A DNA stretch of 64,000 nucleotides from Pseudomonas linyingensis (GTDB lineage Bacteria; Pseudomonadota; Gammaproteobacteria; Pseudomonadales; Pseudomonadaceae). Below are positions 32,679 to 41,545 of this stretch, in pieces. The notes under the pieces are model-generated. The model was not told the origin of the DNA. It ran no database searches and worked only from the letters and a program-made list of their open reading frames with translations. The DNA is taken from contig NZ_FNZE01000017.1 in NCBI RefSeq assembly GCF_900109175.1, positions 30,856-94,855 of the forward strand, read 5' to 3'. A program made the translations under genes and the position numbers. The first letter of the stretch is position 1. The number at the start of each line of letters is the position of its first letter.

Positions 32679-33641
32679 ATGGACTCTACCTATCTTGAAG
32701 TGCGCATCGCCCGTAAGGCGGCCGAAGCGCTGGATATCGTGACTCTCGAGCTGACTGCGGCCAGCGGAGAGGCCCTGCCGGCCTTCAGTGCGGGCTCGCA
32801 CATCGACGTGGAAATTCGCCCGGGCCTGGTACGCCAGTACTCGCTGTGCAACGACCCGACCGAGCAGCATCGCTATGTGATCGGCGTGCTGCGCGACCCG
32901 GTTTCGCGCGGCGGTTCGATCGCCGTGCATGACGCCCTGCACGAAGGGCAGACCATCCGCATCAGCCCGCCGCGCAACCACTTCCCGCTGGTGCAGGCCA
33001 AGCGCTACGTGCTGTTCGCCGGCGGCATCGGCGTCACCCCGATCCTGTGCATGGCCGAGCGCCTGGCCAGCAGCGGCGCCGATTTCGTCATGCACTACTG
33101 CGCGCGCTCGGCCGAGCGTGCGGCCTTCGTCGAGCGCATCGGCAATTCCGCCTATGCCGACAAGGTGCACTTGCATTTCGACGATGGTGCGCCGGAGCAG
33201 AAGCTCGACCTGCCGGCCGTGCTGGCGGCCGAGCCGGCGGACAGCCAGCTGTACGTGTGCGGGCCGGGCGGCTTCATCGACTTCGTGACCAACACCGCCA
33301 AGACCCAGGGCTGGGGCGAGGAACGCATCCACTTCGAGTATTTCGCCGCCAAGGCGGTGGATACCTCGGAAGACCAGAGCTTCGAGGTGCAGGTCGCCAG
33401 TACCGGCAAGGTCTACGTGATCCCCACGGACGATTCGATTGTCTCGGTGCTCGAGGCCGATGGCGTGGAGATCAGCGTTTCCTGCCAGCAGGGCATCTGC
33501 GGAGCCTGCATCACCCGGGTGCTGGACGGCCAGCCGGACCACCGCGACCAGGTGCTGACCGACAAGGAGCGCAACGAGGAAAACTGGTTCACGCCCTGCT
33601 GCTCGCGCTCGCGGAGCCCGCGCCTGGTGCTCGATATCTGA
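32679..33641 (+). CDS. Oxygenase reductase, phthalate dioxygenase reductase/VanB type (FMN, NAD, plant-type 2Fe-2S)
   Basis: A 320-residue reductase with the domains FMN-binding (RQYSLCND), NAD-binding (FAGGIGVTPIL) and a C-terminal plant-type ferredoxin with Cys269, Cys274, Cys277 and Cys307 (SCQQGICGAC). It moves electrons from NAD(P)H to a Rieske oxygenase or ferredoxin. ATG 32679 is used because GGAG is 9 nt upstream; the ATG at 32670 abuts the ribosome binding site. It is the only oxygenase reductase in the window and ends the operon, just before a strong terminator. Confidence 0.92.
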   Translation: MDSTYLEVRIARKAAEALDIVTLELTAASGEALPAFSAGSHIDVEIRPGLVRQYSLCNDPTEQHRYVIGVLRDPVSRGGSIAVHDALHEGQTIRISPPRNHFPLVQAKRYVLFAGGIGVTPILCMAERLASSGADFVMHYCARSAERAAFVERIGNSAYADKVHLHFDDGAPEQKLDLPAVLAAEPADSQLYVCGPGGFIDFVTNTAKTQGWGEERIHFEYFAAKAVDTSEDQSFEVQVASTGKVYVIPTDDSIVSVLEADGVEISVSCQQGICGACITRVLDGQPDHRDQVLTDKERNEENWFTPCCSRSRSPRLVLDI

Positions 33642-33669
33642 CCGATGTCCCACGGGGGGATGTCCCTTT

Positions 33670-33699
33670 GGCACGCCATCTCCTTGGCGTGCCTTTTTT
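33670..33699 (+). terminator. Intrinsic terminator after the reductase gene
   Basis: GGCACGCCA (33670-33678) and TGGCGTGCC (33685-33693) form a perfect 9-bp stem followed by six T. Confidence 0.92.
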
Positions 33700-33721
33700 A
33701 TTCCGGCCAAGGTCTTCTGCG

Positions 33722-34681
33722 ATGAACGAGCTCTTTCCGGATCGGCCCACTCATCGATGGGCACATCTGCTGTTCAGTGGCCGGAGGCTGGTCTGGCTGG
33801 CCTATCTGGGCGTCGTGCTGATCTGGGCGACCACGCCGCTGGCCATCCAGTGGGGCACGCTGGATACCGGCTTCGCCTTCGCTGCCGTTACCCGCATGTT
33901 CATCGCCCTGGTCTGCTGTCTGCTGGTCCTGTTCCTGGGTGGCATCCGCCTGCCACGGCATCGGCGCGCCTTGCTCAGCTATCTGGTTGCCGGTGGCGGG
34001 CTGTTCGTCGCCATGCTCAGTGTCTACTGGGCAGCGCAGCGCCTGGATTCGGGGCTGATGTCGGTTATTTTCGGGCTTTCGCCGCTGGTCATCAGCCTGC
34101 TGGCGGCCTTCTGGCTGGAGGAGCGCCTGCTCAGCCCAACACGCCTGCTGGGCATGGCGCTGGGCGTGGTCGGCCTCGGCATCGTCTTCATCGACGATGG
34201 CCTGCGGCTCGCCGAGGGGGCGGCGGCGGGCATCGCCGTGCTGCTGTTCGCGGTGCTGGTCAACGCCGCCACCCTGGTCGGCCTCAAGCGCATCGCCGAC
34301 GACAGCGCGCCGCTGGCCACCACCGCCGGCTCCCTGCTGGTGGCCGCGCCGCTGTTCCTGCTGGCCTGGTGGCTGGATGGCGCGGCGCTGCCGGCGCAGC
34401 TGAACTGGCGCGGCGGCCTGTCGATCCTCTACCTGGCGCTGTTCGGCTCGGTGCTGGGCTTCGCCCTGTACTACTACATCGTGCGGCGCCTGGACTCGGC
34501 CCAGGTGGCGCTGATCCTGGTGATCACGCCGCTGCTGGCGCTGCTGGTCGGCCAGCGCTTCAACGGTGAGCAGTTGCCGCCGCAGGTGTGGCTGGGTGCG
34601 GTGGTGATCGGTCTGGGCTTGCTGTTGCACCAGCGCGGCAACCGGGCGGTTGCCGCACCGCAGGTGGTCAGCGACCGCTGA
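33722..34681 (+). CDS. EamA/DMT-family membrane transporter
   Basis: A 319-residue integral membrane protein with about ten hydrophobic segments and two EamA repeats; the first ends near VFIDDG, the second covers roughly residues 170-300. The first repeat includes GLSPLVISLLAAFWLEERL and the second ITPLLALLVGQRF, the conserved membrane-helix ends of drug/metabolite transporters. It starts after the terminator of the catabolic operon, so it has separate transcription or read-through. It overlaps the opposite enoyl-CoA hydratase gene by 14 bp at the 3' ends. Export of a pathway compound is possible but not shown. Confidence 0.85.
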   Translation: MNELFPDRPTHRWAHLLFSGRRLVWLAYLGVVLIWATTPLAIQWGTLDTGFAFAAVTRMFIALVCCLLVLFLGGIRLPRHRRALLSYLVAGGGLFVAMLSVYWAAQRLDSGLMSVIFGLSPLVISLLAAFWLEERLLSPTRLLGMALGVVGLGIVFIDDGLRLAEGAAAGIAVLLFAVLVNAATLVGLKRIADDSAPLATTAGSLLVAAPLFLLAWWLDGAALPAQLNWRGGLSILYLALFGSVLGFALYYYIVRRLDSAQVALILVITPLLALLVGQRFNGEQLPPQVWLGAVVIGLGLLLHQRGNRAVAAPQVVSDR

Positions 34682-35447
34682 AGGTGGCGGGGCGCTTTTC
34701 CAGGAAGGCGTTCACGGCCTCGCGGAAATCCTCGGTCTGCAGGCAGTCGCTGAAGGCGGCCTTTTCCGCCTCCAGCTGGCTGGCGAAGCTGTTCTCGAAG
34801 CTGCCACGCATCAGGCGCTTGAGTAGGCCGACGGCCCTCGGCGAGGCAGCGGCCAGGCGCTGGGCCAGGGCCAGGGTGGCGCTTTCCAGCTCCTCGGCGG
34901 GCACCACGCGGTTGACCAGACCGAGGCGCAGCGCCTCGGCGGCGTCGATCGGCTCGCTGAGCAGGGCGATCTCCAGCGCCTTGCGCAGGCCGACCAGGCG
35001 CGGCAGGTTCCAGGACGCGCCCACATCGCAGCTGGCGCCGAGGTTGAGGTAGGCGAAGTTGAAGCGGCTGTTGTCGGCGGCGATGGCCAGGTCGCAGGCC
35101 AGCGCCAGGCTCATGCCGGCGCCGGCCACCGGGCCGTGCAGGCTGGCCAGCAGCGGAGCATCCAGGCTGCTCAGCAACTGCAGGGCCTGGTTCATCGGCT
35201 CGATCAGGGTTTCCGGTACCGAAGCGGGGTCGTCGCGGAACTGGGCGATGTCGCCGCCGGCCATGAAGCCGCGTCCGTTGCCGCTGAGGACGATGACGCG
35301 CACCTCGGGGTCGTCGGCCAGGTGCCGGCAGGTCGCCAGGAAGGCGCTGGCGAGGCTCTGGTCGATGGCATTGAGGGCCTGCGGCCGGTTGAAGCGGATA
35401 TGGCGAATCGAGCCGTGGCTTTCGAGCAGGATCGGGGCAGTGGACAT
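34668..35447 (-). CDS. Enoyl-CoA hydratase/isomerase family protein
   Basis: A 259-residue crotonase-fold protein: SIRHIRFNRPQALNAID, the oxyanion-hole block MAGGDIAQF, and HGPVAGAGMSLALACDLAIA. At the second catalytic position ASCDVGASWNLPRLVG carries Asp where hydratases have Glu, as in PaaG-like isomerases, so isomerase rather than hydratase activity is possible. It is the last gene of the minus-strand beta-oxidation operon. Confidence 0.85.
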   Translation of the reverse strand: MSTAPILLESHGSIRHIRFNRPQALNAIDQSLASAFLATCRHLADDPEVRVIVLSGNGRGFMAGGDIAQFRDDPASVPETLIEPMNQALQLLSSLDAPLLASLHGPVAGAGMSLALACDLAIAADNSRFNFAYLNLGASCDVGASWNLPRLVGLRKALEIALLSEPIDAAEALRLGLVNRVVPAEELESATLALAQRLAAASPRAVGLLKRLMRGSFENSFASQLEAEKAAFSDCLQTEDFREAVNAFLEKRPATFSGR

Positions 35448-35484
35448 GGTTTGGTCCTTGTGAATGGCGATCTTGGACTGGTGG

Positions 35485-36195
35485 TCAGTGCGGCGTCGCG
35501 GGATTGAAGCTGCGCCAGACCTGCTCCATCACGGTCAGGCGCTGGTCGGCGCGCAGCGGGTCGTAGGCCGCCAGGTTGACGCTGCGGATCAGGTGACGCG
35601 GGGCGGGGCTGGCGGGGTGGTCGGCCTCGATGATGTTGATGCACGCCGGGTCCTGTTCGAAGGCCTTGAGCCCGGCCAGCCCGCTGCCGCTGATGCGGCT
35701 GAGGATCACCCGGTTGACCGCATCGTGGGCGACCAGCAGCAGGTCGTTCCAGTCCGGGCGGGCCAGCCAGTCGTCCCAGGCCTGGCCGACGCGCAGGGCG
35801 AAGTCGCTCCAGGCCTCGCCGCCGATGAAACGGGCCCCGGGCAGTTCTGCGTCGTCGTAGGCGTAGGCGATGGCCTGCTCGCGCTGTTCCGCCGGCACCT
35901 CGCGCAGACGACCGCCACGCACTTCCTGCAGGCGCGGCTCCATCTGCAGGGCGATGTCGGTCGCGCCCAGCACGATGCGTGCGGTTTCCTCGGTGCGCGG
36001 CAGTCCGGAGCACACCGCCAGGTCGAAGCGCACCGGGGCGAGCAGCTGGCGGGCCGCCTCGGCCTGCTGGCGCCCGGTCGGGGTCAGCGGCACCTGGCGC
36101 GGGTCGAGCGGCTTGCCTTGGGCGTCGAAGTAGCTGACCTGGGCGTGGCGCAGCAGGTAGATGCGCCGGCGCGGCAGGCTGCTGCGGGCGTTCAT
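35485..36195 (-). CDS. Histidine phosphatase (phosphoglycerate-mutase-like) family protein
   Basis: A 236-residue protein with the phosphohistidine motif LLRHA (RHA in place of RHG) near the N-terminus, SGLPRTEETA, and the second catalytic histidine in LLVAHDAVNR. It hydrolyses or transfers phosphate from small molecules. It is coupled to the DUF6285 gene by ATGA overlap. Its place beside an APH-type kinase suggests it acts on, or removes, a phosphorylated acyl intermediate; this is inference. Confidence 0.85.
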   Translation of the reverse strand: MNARSSLPRRRIYLLRHAQVSYFDAQGKPLDPRQVPLTPTGRQQAEAARQLLAPVRFDLAVCSGLPRTEETARIVLGATDIALQMEPRLQEVRGGRLREVPAEQREQAIAYAYDDAELPGARFIGGEAWSDFALRVGQAWDDWLARPDWNDLLLVAHDAVNRVILSRISGSGLAGLKAFEQDPACINIIEADHPASPAPRHLIRSVNLAAYDPLRADQRLTVMEQVWRSFNPATPH

Positions 36196-36596
36196 GGAGT
36201 GCCTCGCTGCAGGTAGCGCGGATTGCTTTCGGCGACCTTCTGCCGCGCCACCTGTTCTAGATGGCGGAAGACCTGCGCGTGGGTATCGCCGGCGTCGGCG
36301 CCGCCCTGGCGGATCAGCCGGCCCAGCTGGCGGTTGGCCTCGACCAGCTGCGCGCGCAGCGCCTCGGCTCCCGGTTGGGCCAGGCCTGCGGCGATTTGCA
36401 GGAGCGTCTGCAGGGCGGCCAGCTCCTCTCGTTCCGCCTGCTCGCCGGTCTGCAGCTGGCGGGCGGCGATGCCCATCGCCTTGGCGATCATCAAGGCATT
36501 CTGTTTCTGCTCGGCAGGCAGGGCGGGCAGCAGCTGGGCGCGCAGCAATGCTTCGGCGCTTTCCAGCAGTTGTGCTCCAGTGGGGTAGTCGCGCAT
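36192..36596 (-). CDS. DUF6285 protein, LvaB-like partner of the acyl-CoA kinase
   Basis: A 134-residue, mostly helical protein (PTGAQLLESAEALL, NALMIAKAMGIAARQL, LVEANRQLGRLIRQG). DUF6285 genes nearly always sit next to APH-type phosphotransferases and acyl-CoA dehydrogenases; as far as I recall, LvaB of the Pseudomonas putida levulinate operon belongs here and stimulates the kinase LvaA. The start at 36596 overlaps the stop of the kinase gene by ATGA; a longer frame upstream is only a shadow of the kinase. Confidence 0.75.
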   Translation of the reverse strand: MRDYPTGAQLLESAEALLRAQLLPALPAEQKQNALMIAKAMGIAARQLQTGEQAEREELAALQTLLQIAAGLAQPGAEALRAQLVEANRQLGRLIRQGGADAGDTHAQVFRHLEQVARQKVAESNPRYLQRGTP

Positions 36597-37605
36597 CAGG
36601 TGCCCTCCGTCATCCGCAGGATTTCGTATTCCAGCTCCGGGACTATATGCCCGGTCAGCGCCAGCAGCAGCGAATCCTCCTCGCCGGAGAGATGCCGCTC
36701 GGCCTGCTGGATGGCGATGATCGCCCAGTTCATGTGCGCCATGACTTCCCAGTAGGCGACCTGCGCGCGGTCGATGGGGCGGCCGCTGACGCTCTCGTAG
36801 CCCTGGTAGAAGTCCTCGCGCTGGCCGATGCCGCCGGCTTCCAGTGCGTCCGCGCCGAAGCGCCAGCAGCGCGCACAGAACCAGCCGAGGTCCTCCAGCG
36901 GATCGCTCCAGCCGGCGAACTCCCAGTCGAGAATGGCGGTCAGGCCGTTGCCGTCGACCATATAGTTGCCGGTGCGAAAATCCCGGTGGCACAGCACCAG
37001 CTCGCCGCGCGGCGGGGCATGGCGCTCCAGCCAGCGCAGACCCCATTCGAGCAGCGGATGCGGCGTGTGGTGGTTGTCGAGATAGGCGCGGTGCTGCTGG
37101 ATCAGGTGCAGGGCCGGCGCCTCGTCGTAGCTCGGCAGGAAGTCGAGATCGGCGCGCGGCGCGCGGATCGAGTGGATTCGCGCCAGCTCGGCGCCCAGCC
37201 GCCGGGCCAGCTCGCTGCGGTCACCGCCCAGGCTGTGGTCCTTGACCAGCTGGTGCCCGGTGGCAGTGCCGGCCACCCGGCGCATGACGAAGAACGGCCT
37301 GCCGATGACTTCGCGCCCGGCGCACAGCCACAGCGGCTCCGGCACCGTGACCCCGGCGGCGAAGGCCGCGCGCAGCAGGGCGAACTCCTGGGCGCGGCCA
37401 TGGCTGACCGACACCCCGGTGGGGGAGTCGGCGCGCACCACCAGTTCCTGAGTGCCGGCCAGCGGACCGCCGTCGATCCGCGCGACGGCCAGCCAGTTCT
37501 CCTGGATGGCGCCGCCGGAGAGCAGGCGCAGCTCGCTGAACTCGACGCTCGCGGCCCCGGCCTGTTGGGCGATGAAGGCCTGCAGGGCGGTACTCAGCTC
37601 GGCAT

Positions 37606-37609
<4 letters not shown>
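36596..37609 (-). CDS. APH-family phosphotransferase, LvaA/ACAD10-11-type hydroxyacyl-CoA kinase
   Basis: A 337-residue aminoglycoside-phosphotransferase-fold kinase with LVVRADSPTG, the catalytic loop LCHRDFRTGNYM, and the metal-binding ILDWEFAGWSDPLEDLGW. The same domain stands N-terminal in mammalian ACAD10/ACAD11 and as LvaA in Pseudomonas putida, where it phosphorylates 4-hydroxyacyl-CoA. Coupled on both sides (ATGA at 36596 and 37606) to the DUF6285 gene and to an acyl-CoA dehydrogenase, it fits the same role here. Confidence 0.82.
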
Positions 37610-38772
<1,163 letters not shown>

Positions 38773-38802
38773 GGCAGGCTCTCGCGGGTAGGTGGCGACG
38801 GG

Positions 38803-39654
38803 TCAGTCGTAGCGGTGGAAACCGCGACCGCTCTTGCGGCCGAGGTAACCGGCCTCGACCATTTCCCGCAGCAGCGGCGCCGGGCGGTACTTGGAGTCGT
38901 TGAAGCTGTGATAGAACACGTCCATCACCGCCAGCAGGGTATCCAGGCCGATCAGGTCGGCCAGGGCCAGCGGGCCGATCGGCTGGCCGCAGCCCAGCTT
39001 CATGCCGGCGTCGATGTCTTCCGCGCTGGCCAGGCCTTCCTGCAGCACGAACACCGCCTCGTTGATCATCGGCACCAGGATGCGGTTGACCGCGAAGCCG
39101 GGGCTGTTCTTGGCGTTGATCGAGGTCTTGCCGATCTTGGCGACGAAGGCCTCGGCGGCCGCCTGGGTTTCGTCGCTGGTCTGCAGGCCGCGGATCAGCT
39201 CGACCAGCGCCAGTACCGGCACCGGGTTGAAGAAGTGAGTGCCGATGAACTTGTCCGGCCGACTGGTGGCCGCGGCCAGCTTGGTGATGGAGATCGACGA
39301 AGTGTTGCTGGCGATCAGCGCGTCGGGGCGGACGATGGCGTCGATATCCTTGAGGATCGCCAGCTTGAGGGCTTCGGCCTCGGTGGCCGCCTCGATCACC
39401 AGGTCGGCCTCGGCCAGGGCCTGCTTGTCGGTGGTGCTGACCAGGTTGGCCAGCGCGGCCGCCTTGGCGCCCGCGTCGATGGTTTCCTTGCGCACCAGGC
39501 GGTCGAGGCTGGCGTTGATGGTCTGCTCGCCGCGGGCCAGGGCGGCCTCGGAGATGTCCACCATGATGACCTTGAGGCCGGCCATGGCACAGACCTGGGC
39601 AATCCCGTTGCCCATGGTTCCGGCGCCGACGACGCCTACGGTTCGGATCTGCAT
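38803..39654 (-). CDS. 3-hydroxyacyl-CoA dehydrogenase (3-hydroxybutyryl-CoA dehydrogenase type)
   Basis: A 283-residue enzyme with the NAD-binding VGVVGAGTMGNGIAQ, the catalytic-histidine segment FIGTHFFNPVPVL and the C-terminal dimer domain AVNRILVPMINEAV and GCGQPIGPLALADLIGLD. It oxidises 3-hydroxyacyl-CoA to 3-ketoacyl-CoA, the step after the kinase/ACAD unit and before the thiolase of the same operon. AGGAGC precedes the ATG, and the leader carries an AACAAGAACAAC tract. Confidence 0.9.
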   Translation of the reverse strand: MQIRTVGVVGAGTMGNGIAQVCAMAGLKVIMVDISEAALARGEQTINASLDRLVRKETIDAGAKAAALANLVSTTDKQALAEADLVIEAATEAEALKLAILKDIDAIVRPDALIASNTSSISITKLAAATSRPDKFIGTHFFNPVPVLALVELIRGLQTSDETQAAAEAFVAKIGKTSINAKNSPGFAVNRILVPMINEAVFVLQEGLASAEDIDAGMKLGCGQPIGPLALADLIGLDTLLAVMDVFYHSFNDSKYRPAPLLREMVEAGYLGRKSGRGFHRYD

Positions 39655-39669
39655 TGTGTTGCTCCTGTG

Positions 39670-39680
39670 TTGTTCTTGTT
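39670..39680 (-). promoter_or_regulatory. Hfq/Crc-type AANAANAA tract before the 3-hydroxyacyl-CoA dehydrogenase gene
   Basis: On the minus strand the sequence reads AACAAGAACAA, upstream of the AGGAGC ribosome binding site. Confidence 0.5.
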
Positions 39681-39701
39681 GTCAGTGAGGCAAGTGGCGA
39701 C

Positions 39702-40889
39702 TCAGACGCGCTCGAAGATCGCGGCGATGCCCTGGCCGCCGCCGATGCACATGGTCACCAGGGCGTAGCGGCCGCCGGTGCGGTGCAGTTCGTAGATCGC
39801 CTTGGTGGTGATGATCGCGCCAGTCGCGCCGACCGGATGGCCCAATGAGATACCCGAGCCGTTCGGGTTGACCTTGGCCGGGTCCAACCCCAGCTCCTGG
39901 ATCACCGCGCAGGCCTGGGCGGCGAAGGCTTCGTTGGCTTCGATCACGTCGATCTGGTCGATGGACAGGCGGGTGCGCTCGAGCACCAGGCGCACTGCCG
40001 GTACCGGGCCGATGCCCATGTAGGCCGGGTCGACGCCGGCGTGGGCGTAGCCGACCAGGCGAGCCAGCGGTTGCAGGCCGAGCTGGTTGGCACGCTGCTC
40101 CTCGGCCAATACCACCGCGGCAGCGCCGTCGTTGAGGCCGGAGGCATTGCCCGGCGTGACGGTGCCGTTTTCCTTCTGGAAGATCGGCTTCATCGCGGCC
40201 AGTTGCTCGAGACTGAGGTCGCCGCGCACATGCTCGTCGCTGGCGAAGCTGACCACCCCTTTGCGCGTCTGCAGTTGCACCGGAACGATCTGCTCCTGGA
40301 AATAGCCTTTGGCAATGGCCCGAGCGGCGCGGCGCTGGCTTTCCAGGGCGAGGGCATCCTGCTGCTCACGGCTGATGCCATAGCGCGCGGCGACGTTTTC
40401 CGCGGTGATCCCCATGTGGGTCTTCTGCCAGGGGTCGTGGAGGATGCCGTTCATGTAGTCGACGGCGCCGCTATCGCCGAGGCGAGCGCCCCAGCGCAGG
40501 TTGGGCAGGATGAACGGGCCGCGGCTCATGCTCTCCGCGCCGGCGCCGATGGCGATGTCGGCATCGCCCAACAGGATGGTCTGCGCGGCGGAAATGATCG
40601 CCTGCAGACCCGATCCGCACAGGCGGTTTACGTTGAAGGCGGGGGTTTCCTGGGGAATGCCGGAGTCCATGGCGGCTACGCGGCTCAGATAGGCATCGCG
40701 TGGTTCGGTCGGGACCACGTTGCCCAGGACGACATGGCCGACTTCACCAGGGTCGACCCGGGAACGTTGCAGGGCTGCGCTGCAGGCCGTGGTCGCGAGC
40801 GCGCTCAGGGGAGTGTCCTTGAGCGAACCGCCAAAGGTGCCTATGGGGGTGCGAGCTGCACCGACTACGAGGATCTGACGCTGAGCCAT
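39702..40889 (-). CDS. Acetyl-CoA C-acyltransferase (thiolase)
   Basis: A 395-residue biosynthetic/degradative-type thiolase with the nucleophile Cys91 in LCGSGLQA, the GNASGLNDGA and GHPVGATGA motifs, and the C-terminal CIGGGQG with the second catalytic cysteine. It cleaves 3-ketoacyl-CoA to acetyl- or propionyl-CoA and is the first gene of the minus-strand operon. AAGGAG lies before the ATG. Confidence 0.92.
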   Translation of the reverse strand: MAQRQILVVGAARTPIGTFGGSLKDTPLSALATTACSAALQRSRVDPGEVGHVVLGNVVPTEPRDAYLSRVAAMDSGIPQETPAFNVNRLCGSGLQAIISAAQTILLGDADIAIGAGAESMSRGPFILPNLRWGARLGDSGAVDYMNGILHDPWQKTHMGITAENVAARYGISREQQDALALESQRRAARAIAKGYFQEQIVPVQLQTRKGVVSFASDEHVRGDLSLEQLAAMKPIFQKENGTVTPGNASGLNDGAAAVVLAEEQRANQLGLQPLARLVGYAHAGVDPAYMGIGPVPAVRLVLERTRLSIDQIDVIEANEAFAAQACAVIQELGLDPAKVNPNGSGISLGHPVGATGAIITTKAIYELHRTGGRYALVTMCIGGGQGIAAIFERV

Positions 40890-40898
40890 GGTGTCTCC

Positions 40899-40906
40899 TT
40901 GTTGTT
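40899..40906 (-). promoter_or_regulatory. Hfq/Crc-type AANAANAA tract before the thiolase gene
   Basis: Minus-strand AACAACAA, directly joined to the AAGGAG ribosome binding site. Confidence 0.5.
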
Positions 40907-40976
40907 ATCGGGCCAATGGGCGCACGAGACCATTGGCTTGAGTCGTGGAGCAGGGGAGCAGGGTCTTGCTGATTTT

Positions 40977-41005
40977 ATTAAAAAACAGAACTGCTCGTTT
41001 GTAAA
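40977..41005 (-). promoter_or_regulatory. Promoter of the beta-oxidation operon with operator E
   Basis: On the minus strand TTTACA (41000-41005) and TTTAAT (40977-40982) are 17 bp apart. Operator E, read on the plus strand as AAAAAC-AGAACTGCTC-GTTTGT (40981-41002), lies between and over these boxes. The left half is perfect; the right half is degenerate. Confidence 0.5.
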
Positions 41006-41545
41006 TGGGGTTGCGCTGCATTGGCTGTTCTTCTAGATTCTAAGACGATAGCGAGTGGCTTTGACTTGCAACTAGCTTCTTGCTGAGGTGACTGTAAACA
41101 TCATCTACGCATGACGTCCCTGTTGGATTGCCGCATCTCCTAACGATGCGTGGTCAGCTTGGCCTTGAGAGGCAAGATCATGAAAATAAAAAGAAATTTG
41201 ACTTGTTTTTTTGTTGTCTGTGCATTCGCATTCGCATTCCTGTCTTGCCTGCTCCTGCAGCCATCCCCGTTGACGCCTGCCGTCAACCAGTCTGCAGCCA
41301 ACCTGCAGATGGAGGCTTTGCAGCATCCGGTATTCATCGCGGTCTGGCAGGGCTGGCCATCGTCCTTCTGAGCGCTTGCCAGATTTTTCAGGGAAGCGCT
41401 GAAAAAGCCCACTCGCCTGAGCCGACAGCTGCTAGACCACCTGGCACTGCGCATCCGCCCCGATTCGGCCAGTCCGGCGCCTACCAGCAGTCGGTTCAGG
41501 ACGCTGACAGTCATGCGGTAGAGCAGAGCGAGAGCTGTATTCGCT
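41006..41545. other. Low-GC junction DNA with little coding evidence
   Basis: Apart from one small possible ORF (41180-41371) I see no gene. GCATTC is repeated three times in tandem at about 41223-41240. TTTTTCAG (41384-41391) and CTGAAAAA (41399-41406) form a hairpin. Base composition is lower in GC than both flanks. Confidence 0.4.
41180..41371 (+). CDS. Possible small lipoprotein or exported peptide
   Basis: A 63-residue frame starting MKIKRNLTCFFVVCAFAFAF, followed by a lipobox-like LSC. GAGAGG lies 7 nt before ATG 41180. The rest of the peptide has no recognisable domain. It could be a real small lipoprotein, or chance in decaying DNA. Confidence 0.3.
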   Translation: MKIKRNLTCFFVVCAFAFAFLSCLLLQPSPLTPAVNQSAANLQMEALQHPVFIAVWQGWPSSF

